Numbered from the stretch's first letter, positions 50,242-58,976 are shown. The stretch is 64,000 nucleotides of DNA from Candidatus Lachnoclostridium pullistercoris (GCA_019119775.1 DWWL01000003.1:1-64000), one strand, 5' to 3'. The notes: a model not told the origin generated them from the letters alone. Translations and numbers: made by a program.

Positions 50242-53200
50242 ATGGGAAAAGAAGACGGTAGGGGAAGGAGCCGCAGAAGAAGAATTTCGCGCGCCAGGAA
50301 GTTCCTGAACCACGAAGGAAAAAAGCTGTGTGCGTCAGCGCTGTGCGTCAGCATGCTGTTCGGCAGCGTGATGAACACGACCATTGCGGCGAGCAAAGAA
50401 ACGGACGATGACGGATATGAGTTTGAGCTGAGCCGCGCCTCACTGTATCAGGCCCTTCAGGACGCAGTATTAAACGGCAGTACGGTGGATGAAGAACTGG
50501 AGTTTTACGGCAGCGCGGCGGAGGAATACAGTGAGCTTCTGGCGCCCGGCGGCAGCCTCTACGAGCTGAAACCGGAGTTAAAAGACAATGACGGCAGCCT
50601 GAAGCTGCGGGTGTTTGCCAAACTGGACCAGGAGATCGAGCTGGACAGCGAGTATGAGGCGGCGGGCACTGAGGAGATCATGTTTCTTCTGACCAACCGG
50701 TCCGACGAGCCGCAGAAAGCGGTCATCTGCGTGGACGATAAGTACACGGAAGAGATTGAGGTGGCGCCCGGCGACGCGATCGCGGTTCCGGAGGACGAGG
50801 CAGCCCAGGGACCGGCAGGCGGCGGCACGGCCGGAGGCGGAGCTTCTGCAGGCGGCGGAGCTGCCGGCTGGGAGAACGCCGGGGCTGGAGAGACAGCCGG
50901 CCCGGCAGATGAGAACGGACAGGCTCCGGACAGCGGAGAGACTCCCGCCCAGACCCAGCCGGAGGAAACCACCGGCGCCAAAGAGGAAACTGACGCGGAT
51001 ACTTCCGAAGATGCCTCAGCTCCGACGGAAGAAACAGGAAACGCCGGGGACAGCCAGGCTCCGGCAGATGAGACGGAAGGCGTTTCAGACAGCGGTCAGA
51101 CAGAAGAGAGCGGAGCTGCCGGTGAGGAAAATGACAGCACAGCCGGCGGAGAGAATGAATCCGATGAGGGAAAGAGCCCAGCCGGCGAAAACGGATCCGG
51201 CGAGACCGGAAACACGGCTGGCAAGGAAGAAAATGGAGCTGACGGCAGCGGAAACGCGGCCGGCGGCGATGGAAACAGCGGCGCGGCGGAGAGCGGGGAT
51301 CAGACAGATACCGATTCTGGCGAGAACGCCGGAAGCAGCACGGAAAACGGCAGCAGTTCCGCGGCAGGCAGTGAAAACAGCAGCGCCGGAAGCGGTTCTG
51401 CGAGCGGAAATGACAGCCCGGCCGGAAATACCGGCGCTGACAGCGATGGAGGAAATGATTCTTCCGACAGCGTCTCCGAAGGAGAAAAAACAGCAGCAGC
51501 GTCCATTTCCCTCCACAGAGCGAGCCTGGTGGCAGCTCCCGCGAAGGAAGATCCGATGGCGACAGATTCCGAACTGCCGGTTGCGACAGACTCTGAGCTG
51601 GCAACGGATTCTGAAATGGAAAAACTCATTGACGGTGATCTGTACGAGGCCGTCAGGTTAAAAGAAGACGGAGCCGTTTTATTTGTCACCACTCTGGATG
51701 ACCTGGGAGTGATGGACGGCTGGGGCCCGATCGTGTTCGGACAGCAGTTTGAGCAGGAGATCGACGGATTCCGTGTCCGGGCGATCGCGAGAAAGGGCGT
51801 GCTGCCGGACGGAGCTGAATTGGAAGTGGAAGAGCTGAGAGAAGATGATGCTCAGACAGCTGACAATTTCCGCGAGGCGAAAGAAACTCTGGACGCAGCC
51901 ATGACAGAAGAGGGCAGCCAGTATGACGGTATGTTTGCTCTTGATATCCGGTTTATTGATGAAAATGGAGATGAGGTTGAGCCAAACGGCGATGTTCAGG
52001 TAACTATCGAGGTAGAGGAAGGCAAATTCCCAGAAGATGTGGCCCTGGAGACAGTAAAAGTTCATCATTTGAAAGAAGTGGGAACGGATACTGTAGAGGT
52101 AGAAGCTGTAGCTGATGGCGCGGGAGAGACAGACGGAACTGTTAAAAGTGCGGATGAAGTTGTAGATGAATTAAAAGAAGCACAGGTTCCGGAGGAAGAA
52201 ATTCCTGAGGCAGTAAGCGGTAAAGCTGAGGCAGTTGCAGCATTCCGGGTAGATAGATTCTCCTATTTTACGATTACGTGGAAGAGTAATTTAGTTGGCG
52301 ATAGATCTGTAAATATATATCTGATTGACAATGAAGGAAATAAATTGGGAGGAGAAGGTCATAATTCTCAATGGGATGATTCTATTGACAGTGGTCTATT
52401 ATCGGGTGCAGTAAATTTTAATGAATTGGCTCCCTATGTTTCTGGAAATTATACTTACCAATATGCAGTAATTGCCGCCAACGAAGAAGAAGCTAAAAAT
52501 ATCAGTACTGATGATCAAGTTTATAGACTGAAGTATAATTATGAAATAGAAATCTTTGGCGGTAAGAGTAGTTGGCAATACAATGAAAGTGTTAGCGGCG
52601 GATCATGGAAAGATCTGAACAACGGCGATAATATATACCTTATTTACTCCAAAGACGAACCGGGTGGAAGCGGAGGCAGCGGCGGAGATATTGATATCAA
52701 AGAGCCGACACCGAGTATTTCTAAAAAGGCGATTCGGAACAATGATGGTACTTATGATCTGAGCCTTTCTGTTACAGGAAGTATAGGCAGTCAGAGCAGC
52801 ACAGCGAATGTGGACGTTTTGATGGTTGTTGATACCTCTGGCAGTATGGGAAACAATGGAAGACTCGGGAATCTAAAAACTGCTATGAAAACTCTGGTTA
52901 ATACAATGGAGGAAAAAGAAGGGGTTGATGCAAGATATAGCATCGTGAGTTTTGCAACAAACGGAGAGGAAAAGATAGGCTGGACAGTGATGCCGTCAAA
53001 TTATCGGAATATAGATTTGACTGAGATTGGACGAACAATTAATAGGTTAAATGCTGATGGCGGTACAAACTATATGGCTGGACTTCGGCTGGCGAAAAAT
53101 TTGCTGCAGGAATCTTATGATAATCAGGAGAGGGATGCCTTTACAGTAGTTGTTTTCTTAAGTGATGGAGAACCTACTTACTATTACACATCCCATAATT

Positions 53201-54378
53201 CGACCAGTGTAACTGGGCCGGGTAATGACGAACTCGGAACGGACAGTTTGGGCTGGCGCCTTACGGCTGAGACAGCGGATGATATTGTCTGCAATCGTTT
53301 TTATAGTGTTGGTATCGGGTCAAGCATGAAAAAGTACCTGAATACGAATAACTTAAATAGTGGTTTAGTGGATGCAGTGAATGCCACAGATGATAAAGCG
53401 TATGTTGAGTCTGATGATGATGGCAGCAATCTTGCAGATTTATTCAAGGATATTGCAGGCTCCGCCACAACACTGCATATTAACAATGTAACCATTACAG
53501 ATCAATTAAATACACAATATGCCGAATTCGTACCTGATGATAATGGAAATGTGCAGCTGGATGTAAAGGTAACAAATGAGTGGGGACGTGACGCATCGGA
53601 AGAGATTCAGACAGGCGGTATTAATGCAGTCTATGATCAGAGAAGTGCTGAACTTAAACTGAATTTCAATCCTGAATATCAGTTGAAAGACCATTATACC
53701 TACACGGTGACAATGAAAATTCAACCTACTCAGGAAGCGAAAAATTATTATACGCAATATGGACGGTATCCTGACACACCAACAGAAAATGTAGATACCG
53801 GTACACATTCCGGTGAAGAGGGATTTTTCTCTAACGAATGGGCGAAACTGACATATCGGAATACGAATGATGAACCGGGAGATCCGATGCGTGAAAGTGA
53901 ATATCCGAAGCCCGTTATCCAGCTCACTGTCGGCGACCTTACCATTCACAAAATTGTAGAGGGATTGGATGGGGATAGCCAAGCCCTTGCTGAACTGAAA
54001 AAAGAATTATCATTTGTGATTACAGACAGCGAAGGTGAACTTGTAGCTACAATTCCGTATGAGAAGTTTGTGAGCGATACCTGCACCATTGAAAACCTGA
54101 TGCCGGGTACCTACACAGTGGAAGAAGTTGGCTATGAGAATATTGATGGCTACAAATTCAAAACATCGGCTAGTGAAACAAAGAAAAAAGTTTCAGTTGT
54201 AGTAGGCCAAAACAATCAGATTGAATTTACCAATAAATACGCCAAGGACCTGATTATCCCCACCGGTGTTTTCAATGACAAACTTCCTTACCTGCTGATG
54301 TCCAGCGTGGCGATTCTCTGCACCGCGGGAGTGCTGTTTAACAACTCCATTAAGCGGAGACGCGAAAACGAAGAATAA
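50242..54378 (+). CDS. Pilus tip adhesin with VWA domain and pilin-type sorting signal
   Basis: The 1378-residue surface protein has a signal segment (about 30-52; CASALCVSMLFGS), an N-terminal globular part, a Gly/Ala/Glu/Ser-rich disordered stalk (about 188-432) and ATDSE repeats (about 437-456). A further beta region precedes a von Willebrand A domain (about 850-1075) with MIDAS motif VDTSGSMG and FLSDGEPTYY. A Cna-B/SpaA-like domain follows (about 1230-1330; DLTIHKIVEGLDG, GTYTVEEVG). The C-terminus has the sorting motif IIPTG (about 1337), a hydrophobic helix and SIKRRRENEE. It corresponds to Cpa/RrgA-type tip adhesins. Start chosen after GGGAGGAAAAG. Confidence 0.88.
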   Translation: MGKEDGRGRSRRRRISRARKFLNHEGKKLCASALCVSMLFGSVMNTTIAASKETDDDGYEFELSRASLYQALQDAVLNGSTVDEELEFYGSAAEEYSELLAPGGSLYELKPELKDNDGSLKLRVFAKLDQEIELDSEYEAAGTEEIMFLLTNRSDEPQKAVICVDDKYTEEIEVAPGDAIAVPEDEAAQGPAGGGTAGGGASAGGGAAGWENAGAGETAGPADENGQAPDSGETPAQTQPEETTGAKEETDADTSEDASAPTEETGNAGDSQAPADETEGVSDSGQTEESGAAGEENDSTAGGENESDEGKSPAGENGSGETGNTAGKEENGADGSGNAAGGDGNSGAAESGDQTDTDSGENAGSSTENGSSSAAGSENSSAGSGSASGNDSPAGNTGADSDGGNDSSDSVSEGEKTAAASISLHRASLVAAPAKEDPMATDSELPVATDSELATDSEMEKLIDGDLYEAVRLKEDGAVLFVTTLDDLGVMDGWGPIVFGQQFEQEIDGFRVRAIARKGVLPDGAELEVEELREDDAQTADNFREAKETLDAAMTEEGSQYDGMFALDIRFIDENGDEVEPNGDVQVTIEVEEGKFPEDVALETVKVHHLKEVGTDTVEVEAVADGAGETDGTVKSADEVVDELKEAQVPEEEIPEAVSGKAEAVAAFRVDRFSYFTITWKSNLVGDRSVNIYLIDNEGNKLGGEGHNSQWDDSIDSGLLSGAVNFNELAPYVSGNYTYQYAVIAANEEEAKNISTDDQVYRLKYNYEIEIFGGKSSWQYNESVSGGSWKDLNNGDNIYLIYSKDEPGGSGGSGGDIDIKEPTPSISKKAIRNNDGTYDLSLSVTGSIGSQSSTANVDVLMVVDTSGSMGNNGRLGNLKTAMKTLVNTMEEKEGVDARYSIVSFATNGEEKIGWTVMPSNYRNIDLTEIGRTINRLNADGGTNYMAGLRLAKNLLQESYDNQERDAFTVVVFLSDGEPTYYYTSHNSTSVTGPGNDELGTDSLGWRLTAETADDIVCNRFYSVGIGSSMKKYLNTNNLNSGLVDAVNATDDKAYVESDDDGSNLADLFKDIAGSATTLHINNVTITDQLNTQYAEFVPDDNGNVQLDVKVTNEWGRDASEEIQTGGINAVYDQRSAELKLNFNPEYQLKDHYTYTVTMKIQPTQEAKNYYTQYGRYPDTPTENVDTGTHSGEEGFFSNEWAKLTYRNTNDEPGDPMRESEYPKPVIQLTVGDLTIHKIVEGLDGDSQALAELKKELSFVITDSEGELVATIPYEKFVSDTCTIENLMPGTYTVEEVGYENIDGYKFKTSASETKKKVSVVVGQNNQIEFTNKYAKDLIIPTGVFNDKLPYLLMSSVAILCTAGVLFNNSIKRRRENEE

Positions 54379-54390
54379 GGGGCTGCGCCT

Positions 54391-54627
54391 ATGGGAGCAA
54401 AGAACATGGATGACATCGCGGAGCTGTTTAAGACCCTGCGGTTTCGGAAACAGCTGATCGGCGGGGTCAGTGAGATGGATGTCTGGAAGAAGTTAAGCAA
54501 GGTTCAGGAAGAGTATCGTTCCGCCTATGAGATTCAGCAGGAGCGGTACGAGGCCCGTTTACAGGAAAGGGATGAGGAGATTGCCGCTCTCAGAGAGCAG
54601 ATTTCCAAGGAAAATGCCCATGAGTAA
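54391..54627 (+). CDS. Small coiled-coil protein in the pilus operon
   Basis: The 78-residue protein has no signal peptide. FKTLRFRKQLIGGVSEMDVW is followed by a heptad-rich coiled coil (about 33-75; KLSKVQEEYRSAYEIQQERY, LQERDEEIAALREQI). I do not recognise it; the GVSEMDVWKKL pattern recalls the N-terminal lipid-binding turn of DivIVA/GpsB-type proteins. It starts 12 bp after the adhesin stop and overlaps the SipA-like gene by 8 bp, so it is embedded in the operon and may localise pilus assembly. Confidence 0.68.
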   Translation: MGAKNMDDIAELFKTLRFRKQLIGGVSEMDVWKKLSKVQEEYRSAYEIQQERYEARLQERDEEIAALREQISKENAHE

Positions 54628-55189
54628 ACGGAAGAAGGAGACTAAGGCCGTCCCGGTGACGCCGGAAACGGTGATTCGTTCCCGGCTCCGCCGGCTGGCC
54701 GATTATGAAGATGTAAAATCCTTTATCAGCAAGCTGATATGGATGGCGGTTCTTCTGGTAATCTTATTTGGAGTGTTTTTCGGAGTAACCCGGATGAATG
54801 ACAATGATATGTCGCCCCGCATCAGCTCCGGGGACGTACTTTTCTACTATCGTCTGGGAAATAATTTCCGGACGCAGGATGTGGTGGTATTTGAAAAGGA
54901 CGGAACCCAGTATGTGGGAAGAATCGTGGCTCAGGGCGGAGACAGCGTAGAAGTTACGGACGAGTCCACTTTGAAGATTAACGGAAGCACCATGGTTGAA
55001 TCAGATATTTTTTATTCCACACCGAAATACGGAGATGAAGTGGAATATCCGCTGGAACTGGCAGAGGATCAGTATTTTATCCTGTGCGACTATCGGGATG
55101 GCGCGAAGGACAGCCGCTACTTCGGAGCGGTGGAGAATAGCGAGATCAAGGGAAAAGTGCTTGCGGTACTGCGCCGATCAAATCTGTAG
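54620..55189 (+). CDS. SipA-like signal-peptidase homologue lacking both catalytic residues (pilus chaperone)
   Basis: The 189-residue protein has a cytosolic N-terminus, a membrane helix (about 37-56) and an S26 signal peptidase I fold. The box that normally reads S-M-x-P is DMSPRISSGD, placing Asp63 at the nucleophile, and the normal K-R of box D is YVGRIVAQGGD, placing Gly100 at the general base. The same Ser-to-Asp and Lys-to-Gly changes are known in SipA (LepA) of streptococcal FCT pilus islands, which is needed for pilus polymerisation but is not a peptidase. It lies directly before the isopeptide pilin, as in FCT. The ATG follows AAGGAAAATGCCC. Confidence 0.85.
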   Translation: MSKRKKETKAVPVTPETVIRSRLRRLADYEDVKSFISKLIWMAVLLVILFGVFFGVTRMNDNDMSPRISSGDVLFYYRLGNNFRTQDVVVFEKDGTQYVGRIVAQGGDSVEVTDESTLKINGSTMVESDIFYSTPKYGDEVEYPLELAEDQYFILCDYRDGAKDSRYFGAVENSEIKGKVLAVLRRSNL

Positions 55190-55293
55190 CTCACAATTTC
55201 AGCAGAAAAATGCAGTAAATATTGACCTGATCAAAATATGTCAGGCAGTATATAAAAATTACAAAAAAACTCAGGAAAGAGAGGAAAGTGTTT

Positions 55294-56391
55294 ATGAAAA
55301 AGAGAATGGTACGCGTACTTACGTCAGCAGCTTTAACGGCGGCTATGGTAATGTCAATGGGAGGAATGACGGCGTTTGCAGAGGTTTCTGCGATTGATAT
55401 TCAGAAGGTGGTTACAACAGACGGAAAGACCTATGCGCCGAATACCAGCTTTAGTTTTGAGGTGCTTTCTGCTGAGGCAGGCTCATTTGGTGAAGGCAAT
55501 CAGAAAGTTGATTACTATGGCAGCGTGAATGGCGGATTAACAATTAGCAGTGATAAAACAGCTTCTTACAGCCCGGCAGATGGCATCATTGATGGTGATG
55601 ATGGATTAAAGAAAACGGTTGTAGGTGCTATTGAGGTAAATGATAATGTCTTTGCTGATCAGCCGACAGGTGTTTATAAGTATGTAGTTAAAGAGGTAAT
55701 TCCGGAAGATAAATACGAAGGAATTAAATATGATGAGACTGCTTATAATGTATATCTGTATGTAACAGAAAAAGAAGGCGGTGGCAAAGAGGTTAGTTCC
55801 GTTGTAGTTACAGAGGGCGATAATAATGATATAATCAACAACGGTGATGAAAAGACCGGTGAGATTCTCTTTACGAATGATTATGGTAAAGATAGCGATA
55901 ACGATAAGACTCATGACTTAACGATTACGAAAGAGGTTACAGGTGCTCTTGGTGAGAAGAACAGAGAGTTTGAGATTTCTGTGAAGATTGACGGAGTTAA
56001 TGGTGAGAAGTACAATGTCGTTACTGTTGTGAAAGGTGGGGAAGGTGAAGAAGATGAAACGCCTACTAGTCCTTTAACTTCAGGCGAGGTAGGAACTTAC
56101 TATCTTAAAGACGGCGAGTCTATCCGTATCTACGGACTTTCTGAGAATGATCAGTATACTGTAGTAGAGAATGAAAAATATGCAGTGGAAGAAGGATATA
56201 CGGTTACATACAGCGACGAAGACGGGAAAGGAACTGTAAGCGCAGATGACACTGAACTTACCATCACAAACCACAAGGACGCCGTTACCCCCACCGGTAT
56301 CGTAATGACCTTCGCTCCCTACGTTGCTCTGATCGGCCTTGCCGGAGTATTTGCAGCAACATTCCTTCGCAAGAGAAGAGAGGACTTCTAA
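55294..56391 (+). CDS. Major pilin, FctA/Spy0128-like with two isopeptide domains
   Basis: The 365-residue protein has a signal peptide (cleavage after AFA, about residue 29) and two tandem domains of the streptococcal pilin isopeptide-linkage type. Domain 1 (about 32-198) offers the triad Lys38 (DIQKVV), Glu134 (YVVKEVIPE) and Asn195 (LFTNDY); domain 2 (about 205-328) offers Lys213 (TITKEV), a Glu near 292 (TVVEN) and Asn326 (TITNHK). Such Lys-Asn bonds stiffen pilus shafts. The sorting signal is VTPTG (331-335), a hydrophobic helix and RKRRED. The ATG at 55294 is 9 bp after GAGAGG. A partial promoter (TTGACC at 55222) and the palindrome CCTGA/TCAGG lie upstream. Confidence 0.9.
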   Translation: MKKRMVRVLTSAALTAAMVMSMGGMTAFAEVSAIDIQKVVTTDGKTYAPNTSFSFEVLSAEAGSFGEGNQKVDYYGSVNGGLTISSDKTASYSPADGIIDGDDGLKKTVVGAIEVNDNVFADQPTGVYKYVVKEVIPEDKYEGIKYDETAYNVYLYVTEKEGGGKEVSSVVVTEGDNNDIINNGDEKTGEILFTNDYGKDSDNDKTHDLTITKEVTGALGEKNREFEISVKIDGVNGEKYNVVTVVKGGEGEEDETPTSPLTSGEVGTYYLKDGESIRIYGLSENDQYTVVENEKYAVEEGYTVTYSDEDGKGTVSADDTELTITNHKDAVTPTGIVMTFAPYVALIGLAGVFAATFLRKRREDF

Positions 56392-56502
56392 TCCATCTGT
56401 CGGATGAATGAAGTTTTGGCCATGGAGATGTGGCATACAGGTAACGAAAAACGTAAAAGCTGAGTGATTTTCAGTATAGAATCAGACAGGAGGTGTCCCA
56501 GA

Positions 56503-57240
56503 GTGGAAATGGCAGCCAGAGCGGCCAGGTTTGGAGATAAGCTGCTCAGTATATTTGCGGCACTGCTGATATTTATCATGCTTGCATACGGAGGTTATTC
56601 CCTCTGGGACAACTATATGATCAACCACAGCGCGTTCCTCGGCAGCGACCTGCTGAAATACAAGCCGGTGGACAGCGGAGGCACTGGAGAAAATCTTTCT
56701 CTGGAGGATCTGATGCTGGTCAACGAGGACACGCGGGGGTGGATCACCATTGACAATACTCATGTGGATTATCCCGTTGTGCAGGGAGAGGACGACATGG
56801 AGTATGTGAATAAGGATGTATTCGGAGATTTCTCCCTTTCCGGGGCGATTTTCCTATCCTATTTAAATAAGCCGGATTTCTCAGACAGCTACAGCCTGCT
56901 CTACGGACATCATATGGACAATGGCGGAATGTTTGGGGATGTCATTGAATTTACAGACGCGGAATATTTTGCGAAGCGGGAAACGGGAACTCTGTATCTG
57001 CCCCATAAGACTTATAAAATCCGGCTGTTTGCCTGTATGGAAGTGGATGCCTATGACCGGCTGGTATACAGCCACGGAGACGGCTGTGATATGCAGGCGC
57101 TGTTAAATTACCTGAAAACAGACGCTACCAATTACAGAGACATTGGCGTTACCGCTGATGACAAAATTATCGGCCTGTCCACCTGTGTGGACGCTACGAC
57201 CAATGGCCGGGTGGTTCTGTTTGGCCGGTTAGAAGAATAA
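56503..57240 (+). CDS. Class B sortase 1 (pilin polymerase candidate)
   Basis: The 245-residue membrane-anchored transpeptidase has an N-terminal membrane helix (about 14-34). Class B features are GWITIDNTHVDYPVVQGEDD, YGHHMDNGGMFGD (His136), LSTCVD (Cys228) and Arg236 in NGRVVLFGRL. GTG at 56503 lies 9 bp after AGGAGG and is preferred over the ATG two codons later. Its position directly after the major pilin equals that of SrtC2, also a class B enzyme, in FCT-3 type islands, so it probably polymerises the xxPTG pilins. Confidence 0.9.
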   Translation: MEMAARAARFGDKLLSIFAALLIFIMLAYGGYSLWDNYMINHSAFLGSDLLKYKPVDSGGTGENLSLEDLMLVNEDTRGWITIDNTHVDYPVVQGEDDMEYVNKDVFGDFSLSGAIFLSYLNKPDFSDSYSLLYGHHMDNGGMFGDVIEFTDAEYFAKRETGTLYLPHKTYKIRLFACMEVDAYDRLVYSHGDGCDMQALLNYLKTDATNYRDIGVTADDKIIGLSTCVDATTNGRVVLFGRLEE

Positions 57241-57266
57241 GCACAAGAAGGAGGTGCAGTGAAGAA

Positions 57267-58025
57267 ATGTATCAGAAAATCAAGAAATTGCTCTTTCATA
57301 CGCTCGTTCCGGCTGTGCTTGCGGCTATGATGGTTCCCACAGCGGCCTTTGCGCAGGAAAGTTCCTGTACAGCCTCGATCCCGGTGGAAATCCAGGTGAC
57401 TGGCAGCGCGGTTCCGTCAGACGTGGAATATCGCCTGGTGCTGGAGGCAGTTTCAGCAAATGCTCCCATGCCGGCGGAATCCCAGATTATCATCAAGAAT
57501 GCTGGGAAATCGTCGTTCGGGCCGATCACCTACAGCAGCCCGAATGATTATGAGTACCGCATTTACCAGAATTCCGACGCACAGAACCGTTTTACTTATG
57601 ATGATACAGTTTATAATGTGACTGTCCGCGTCACCAACGGCGCAGAAGGCGGCCTGGTTTCAGAAATCTGGGCGGTGAAGGACGGGGAAAGTTCCGGAAA
57701 GGCGGATAATATCCTCTTCACCAACCACTACTCCAGACCCGGCGGAGGCGGCGGTGGCGGAGGCGGCAACCCCGGCGGCGGCCCCTACGTTCCCGGTGGC
57801 CCGGGAGTGGAGGGCGACGGACTGACGGAGATCGTCGATGACGGAACGCCTCTGGCGCCTGGATTCGGCGACGGCAATGGAACGCAGATCAATGATGATC
57901 CGATTCCTCTGGCCCTTCCGAAGACGGGAGACACCACCAATCTTGCCCTCTGGGCGGCGCTGATGGCGGTTTCCGGCGGATGCCTGGTCTTTTTGGCAGT
58001 GACCGGAAGACGGCGTGACGCCTGA
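57267..58025 (+). CDS. Minor/basal pilin with LPKTG, FctB-like
   Basis: The 252-residue protein has a signal peptide (AFA, about residue 29), a single small FctA-like beta domain (about 35-155; VEYRLVLEAVSANAPMPAES, DTVYNVTVRVTNG, ILFTNHY) and a Gly/Pro-rich linker (about 157-185). A canonical sorting signal LPKTG (217-221), a hydrophobic helix and RRRDA follow. A classical LPxTG, unlike the PTG motifs of the other two substrates, fits a base pilin handed to the wall by a housekeeping sortase. AAGGAGGTG precedes the ATG. A terminator-like hairpin follows at 58055-58084. Confidence 0.85.
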   Translation: MYQKIKKLLFHTLVPAVLAAMMVPTAAFAQESSCTASIPVEIQVTGSAVPSDVEYRLVLEAVSANAPMPAESQIIIKNAGKSSFGPITYSSPNDYEYRIYQNSDAQNRFTYDDTVYNVTVRVTNGAEGGLVSEIWAVKDGESSGKADNILFTNHYSRPGGGGGGGGGNPGGGPYVPGGPGVEGDGLTEIVDDGTPLAPGFGDGNGTQINDDPIPLALPKTGDTTNLALWAALMAVSGGCLVFLAVTGRRRDA

Positions 58026-58054
58026 AAACCCGGCGTGAAAAGAGAATAGAGAGA

Positions 58055-58084
58055 CGGGGCAGTTTCGGCTGCTCCGCCTTTTTT
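58055..58084 (+). terminator. Terminator/attenuator between basal pilin and second sortase
   Basis: CGGGGCAG, loop TTTCGG, CTGCTCCG, then a T6 run. It would reduce expression of the second sortase relative to the pilins. Confidence 0.75.
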
Positions 58085-58113
58085 AATAAAAAAAATTCAG
58101 GAGGTAGCTGATT

Positions 58114-58923
58114 TTGGACAGCAGCAATGACAGAAAAAAGGGGAGACATTTAAGATGGCTGGTGATGGCGGTGTGCGCGGTGGTCTTTCTCGGCTCCGCC
58201 GTCGTTTTCTCCACCATTCTATGGAATGTGAGGCGGGAAAACAATACGTTTAAAGAGCTGGCTCAGATCGCCAGCCAGGGGGAGACGGAAACGGCTGATG
58301 AGGCGGCAGAGAGCGGAGACGGCGGGCAGGAGGAGACAGACTCCGTTCTTTCCCGCTACGCGGCACTCCATGAGATGAACCCGGATATGGCCGGCTGGCT
58401 GAAGATCGACGGGACAAAGATGGACTATCCGGTCATGCACACGCCGGAGGACATGCAGTATTACATCCACCGGGATTTCTACGGAAAAGACTCGGCCAGC
58501 GGCACGCCGTTTATCGGAGATTACTGCGACGCGGACAGCATGAGCGTGCTGATCTACGGCCACAACATGAAAAACGGCACCATGTTCGGCGAGCTGGACG
58601 AATACGAGGATGAGGCGTACTGGAAGGCCCATCCGCTGATCCGTTTTGACAGTCTGAAGGAAGAACGGGAATACGAGGTATTTGCCGCGTTCCGCACCAG
58701 GCTACTCTATGAGGGGGAGGAAGGCTTCCGCTACTATCAGTACGCCGGGGAGCTGAGCGAGGAAGAATTTGATGAATTTGTGGATCAGGCCCTGCGGGCT
58801 TCCAGCCTGGATACGGGCATTGTTCCGGAGTATGGGGATCAGCTGCTGATCCTTTCCACCTGCAGCTATCACACGGAAAACGGCCGTTTTGTGGTGGCGG
58901 CAAGGCGTAAGGCAGAGTCATGA
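58114..58923 (+). CDS. Class B sortase 2
   Basis: The 269-residue protein has an N-terminal membrane helix (about 14-38) and an acidic linker (about 55-78). The sortase B domain contains AGWLKIDGTKMDYPVMHTPE, IYGHNMKNGTMFGE (His150), LLILSTCSYH (Cys250) and ENGRFVVAARR (Arg258). The start is TTG at 58114, 9 bp after AGGAGG. It closes the pilus island and may attach the basal pilin or incorporate a minor subunit. The hairpin at 58939-58976 follows. Confidence 0.9.
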   Translation: MDSSNDRKKGRHLRWLVMAVCAVVFLGSAVVFSTILWNVRRENNTFKELAQIASQGETETADEAAESGDGGQEETDSVLSRYAALHEMNPDMAGWLKIDGTKMDYPVMHTPEDMQYYIHRDFYGKDSASGTPFIGDYCDADSMSVLIYGHNMKNGTMFGELDEYEDEAYWKAHPLIRFDSLKEEREYEVFAAFRTRLLYEGEEGFRYYQYAGELSEEEFDEFVDQALRASSLDTGIVPEYGDQLLILSTCSYHTENGRFVVAARRKAES

Positions 58924-58938
58924 AAATGGGCAGACAAC

Positions 58939-58976
58939 ACGGCGGGCCGGGAGTTTTTCGCTCCCGGCCCGCCGTA
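58939..58976. terminator. Strong hairpin ending the pilus island
   Basis: ACGGCGGGCCGGGAG pairs perfectly with CTCCCGGCCCGCCGT around TTTTTCG. There is little T-run on the plus strand. It lies between convergent genes. Confidence 0.75.

Noticed and set aside
50559-51692. Long open frames antisense and in other frames across the adhesin stalk
   Set aside because: They arise from the GC-rich Gly/Ala/Glu/Ser codon repeats of the stalk, lack ribosome binding sites and encode Arg/Pro- or Ser-rich nonsense.
54620-55189. Active signal peptidase I
   Set aside because: The nucleophile Ser and general-base Lys positions are Asp and Gly, so peptidase activity is not expected.
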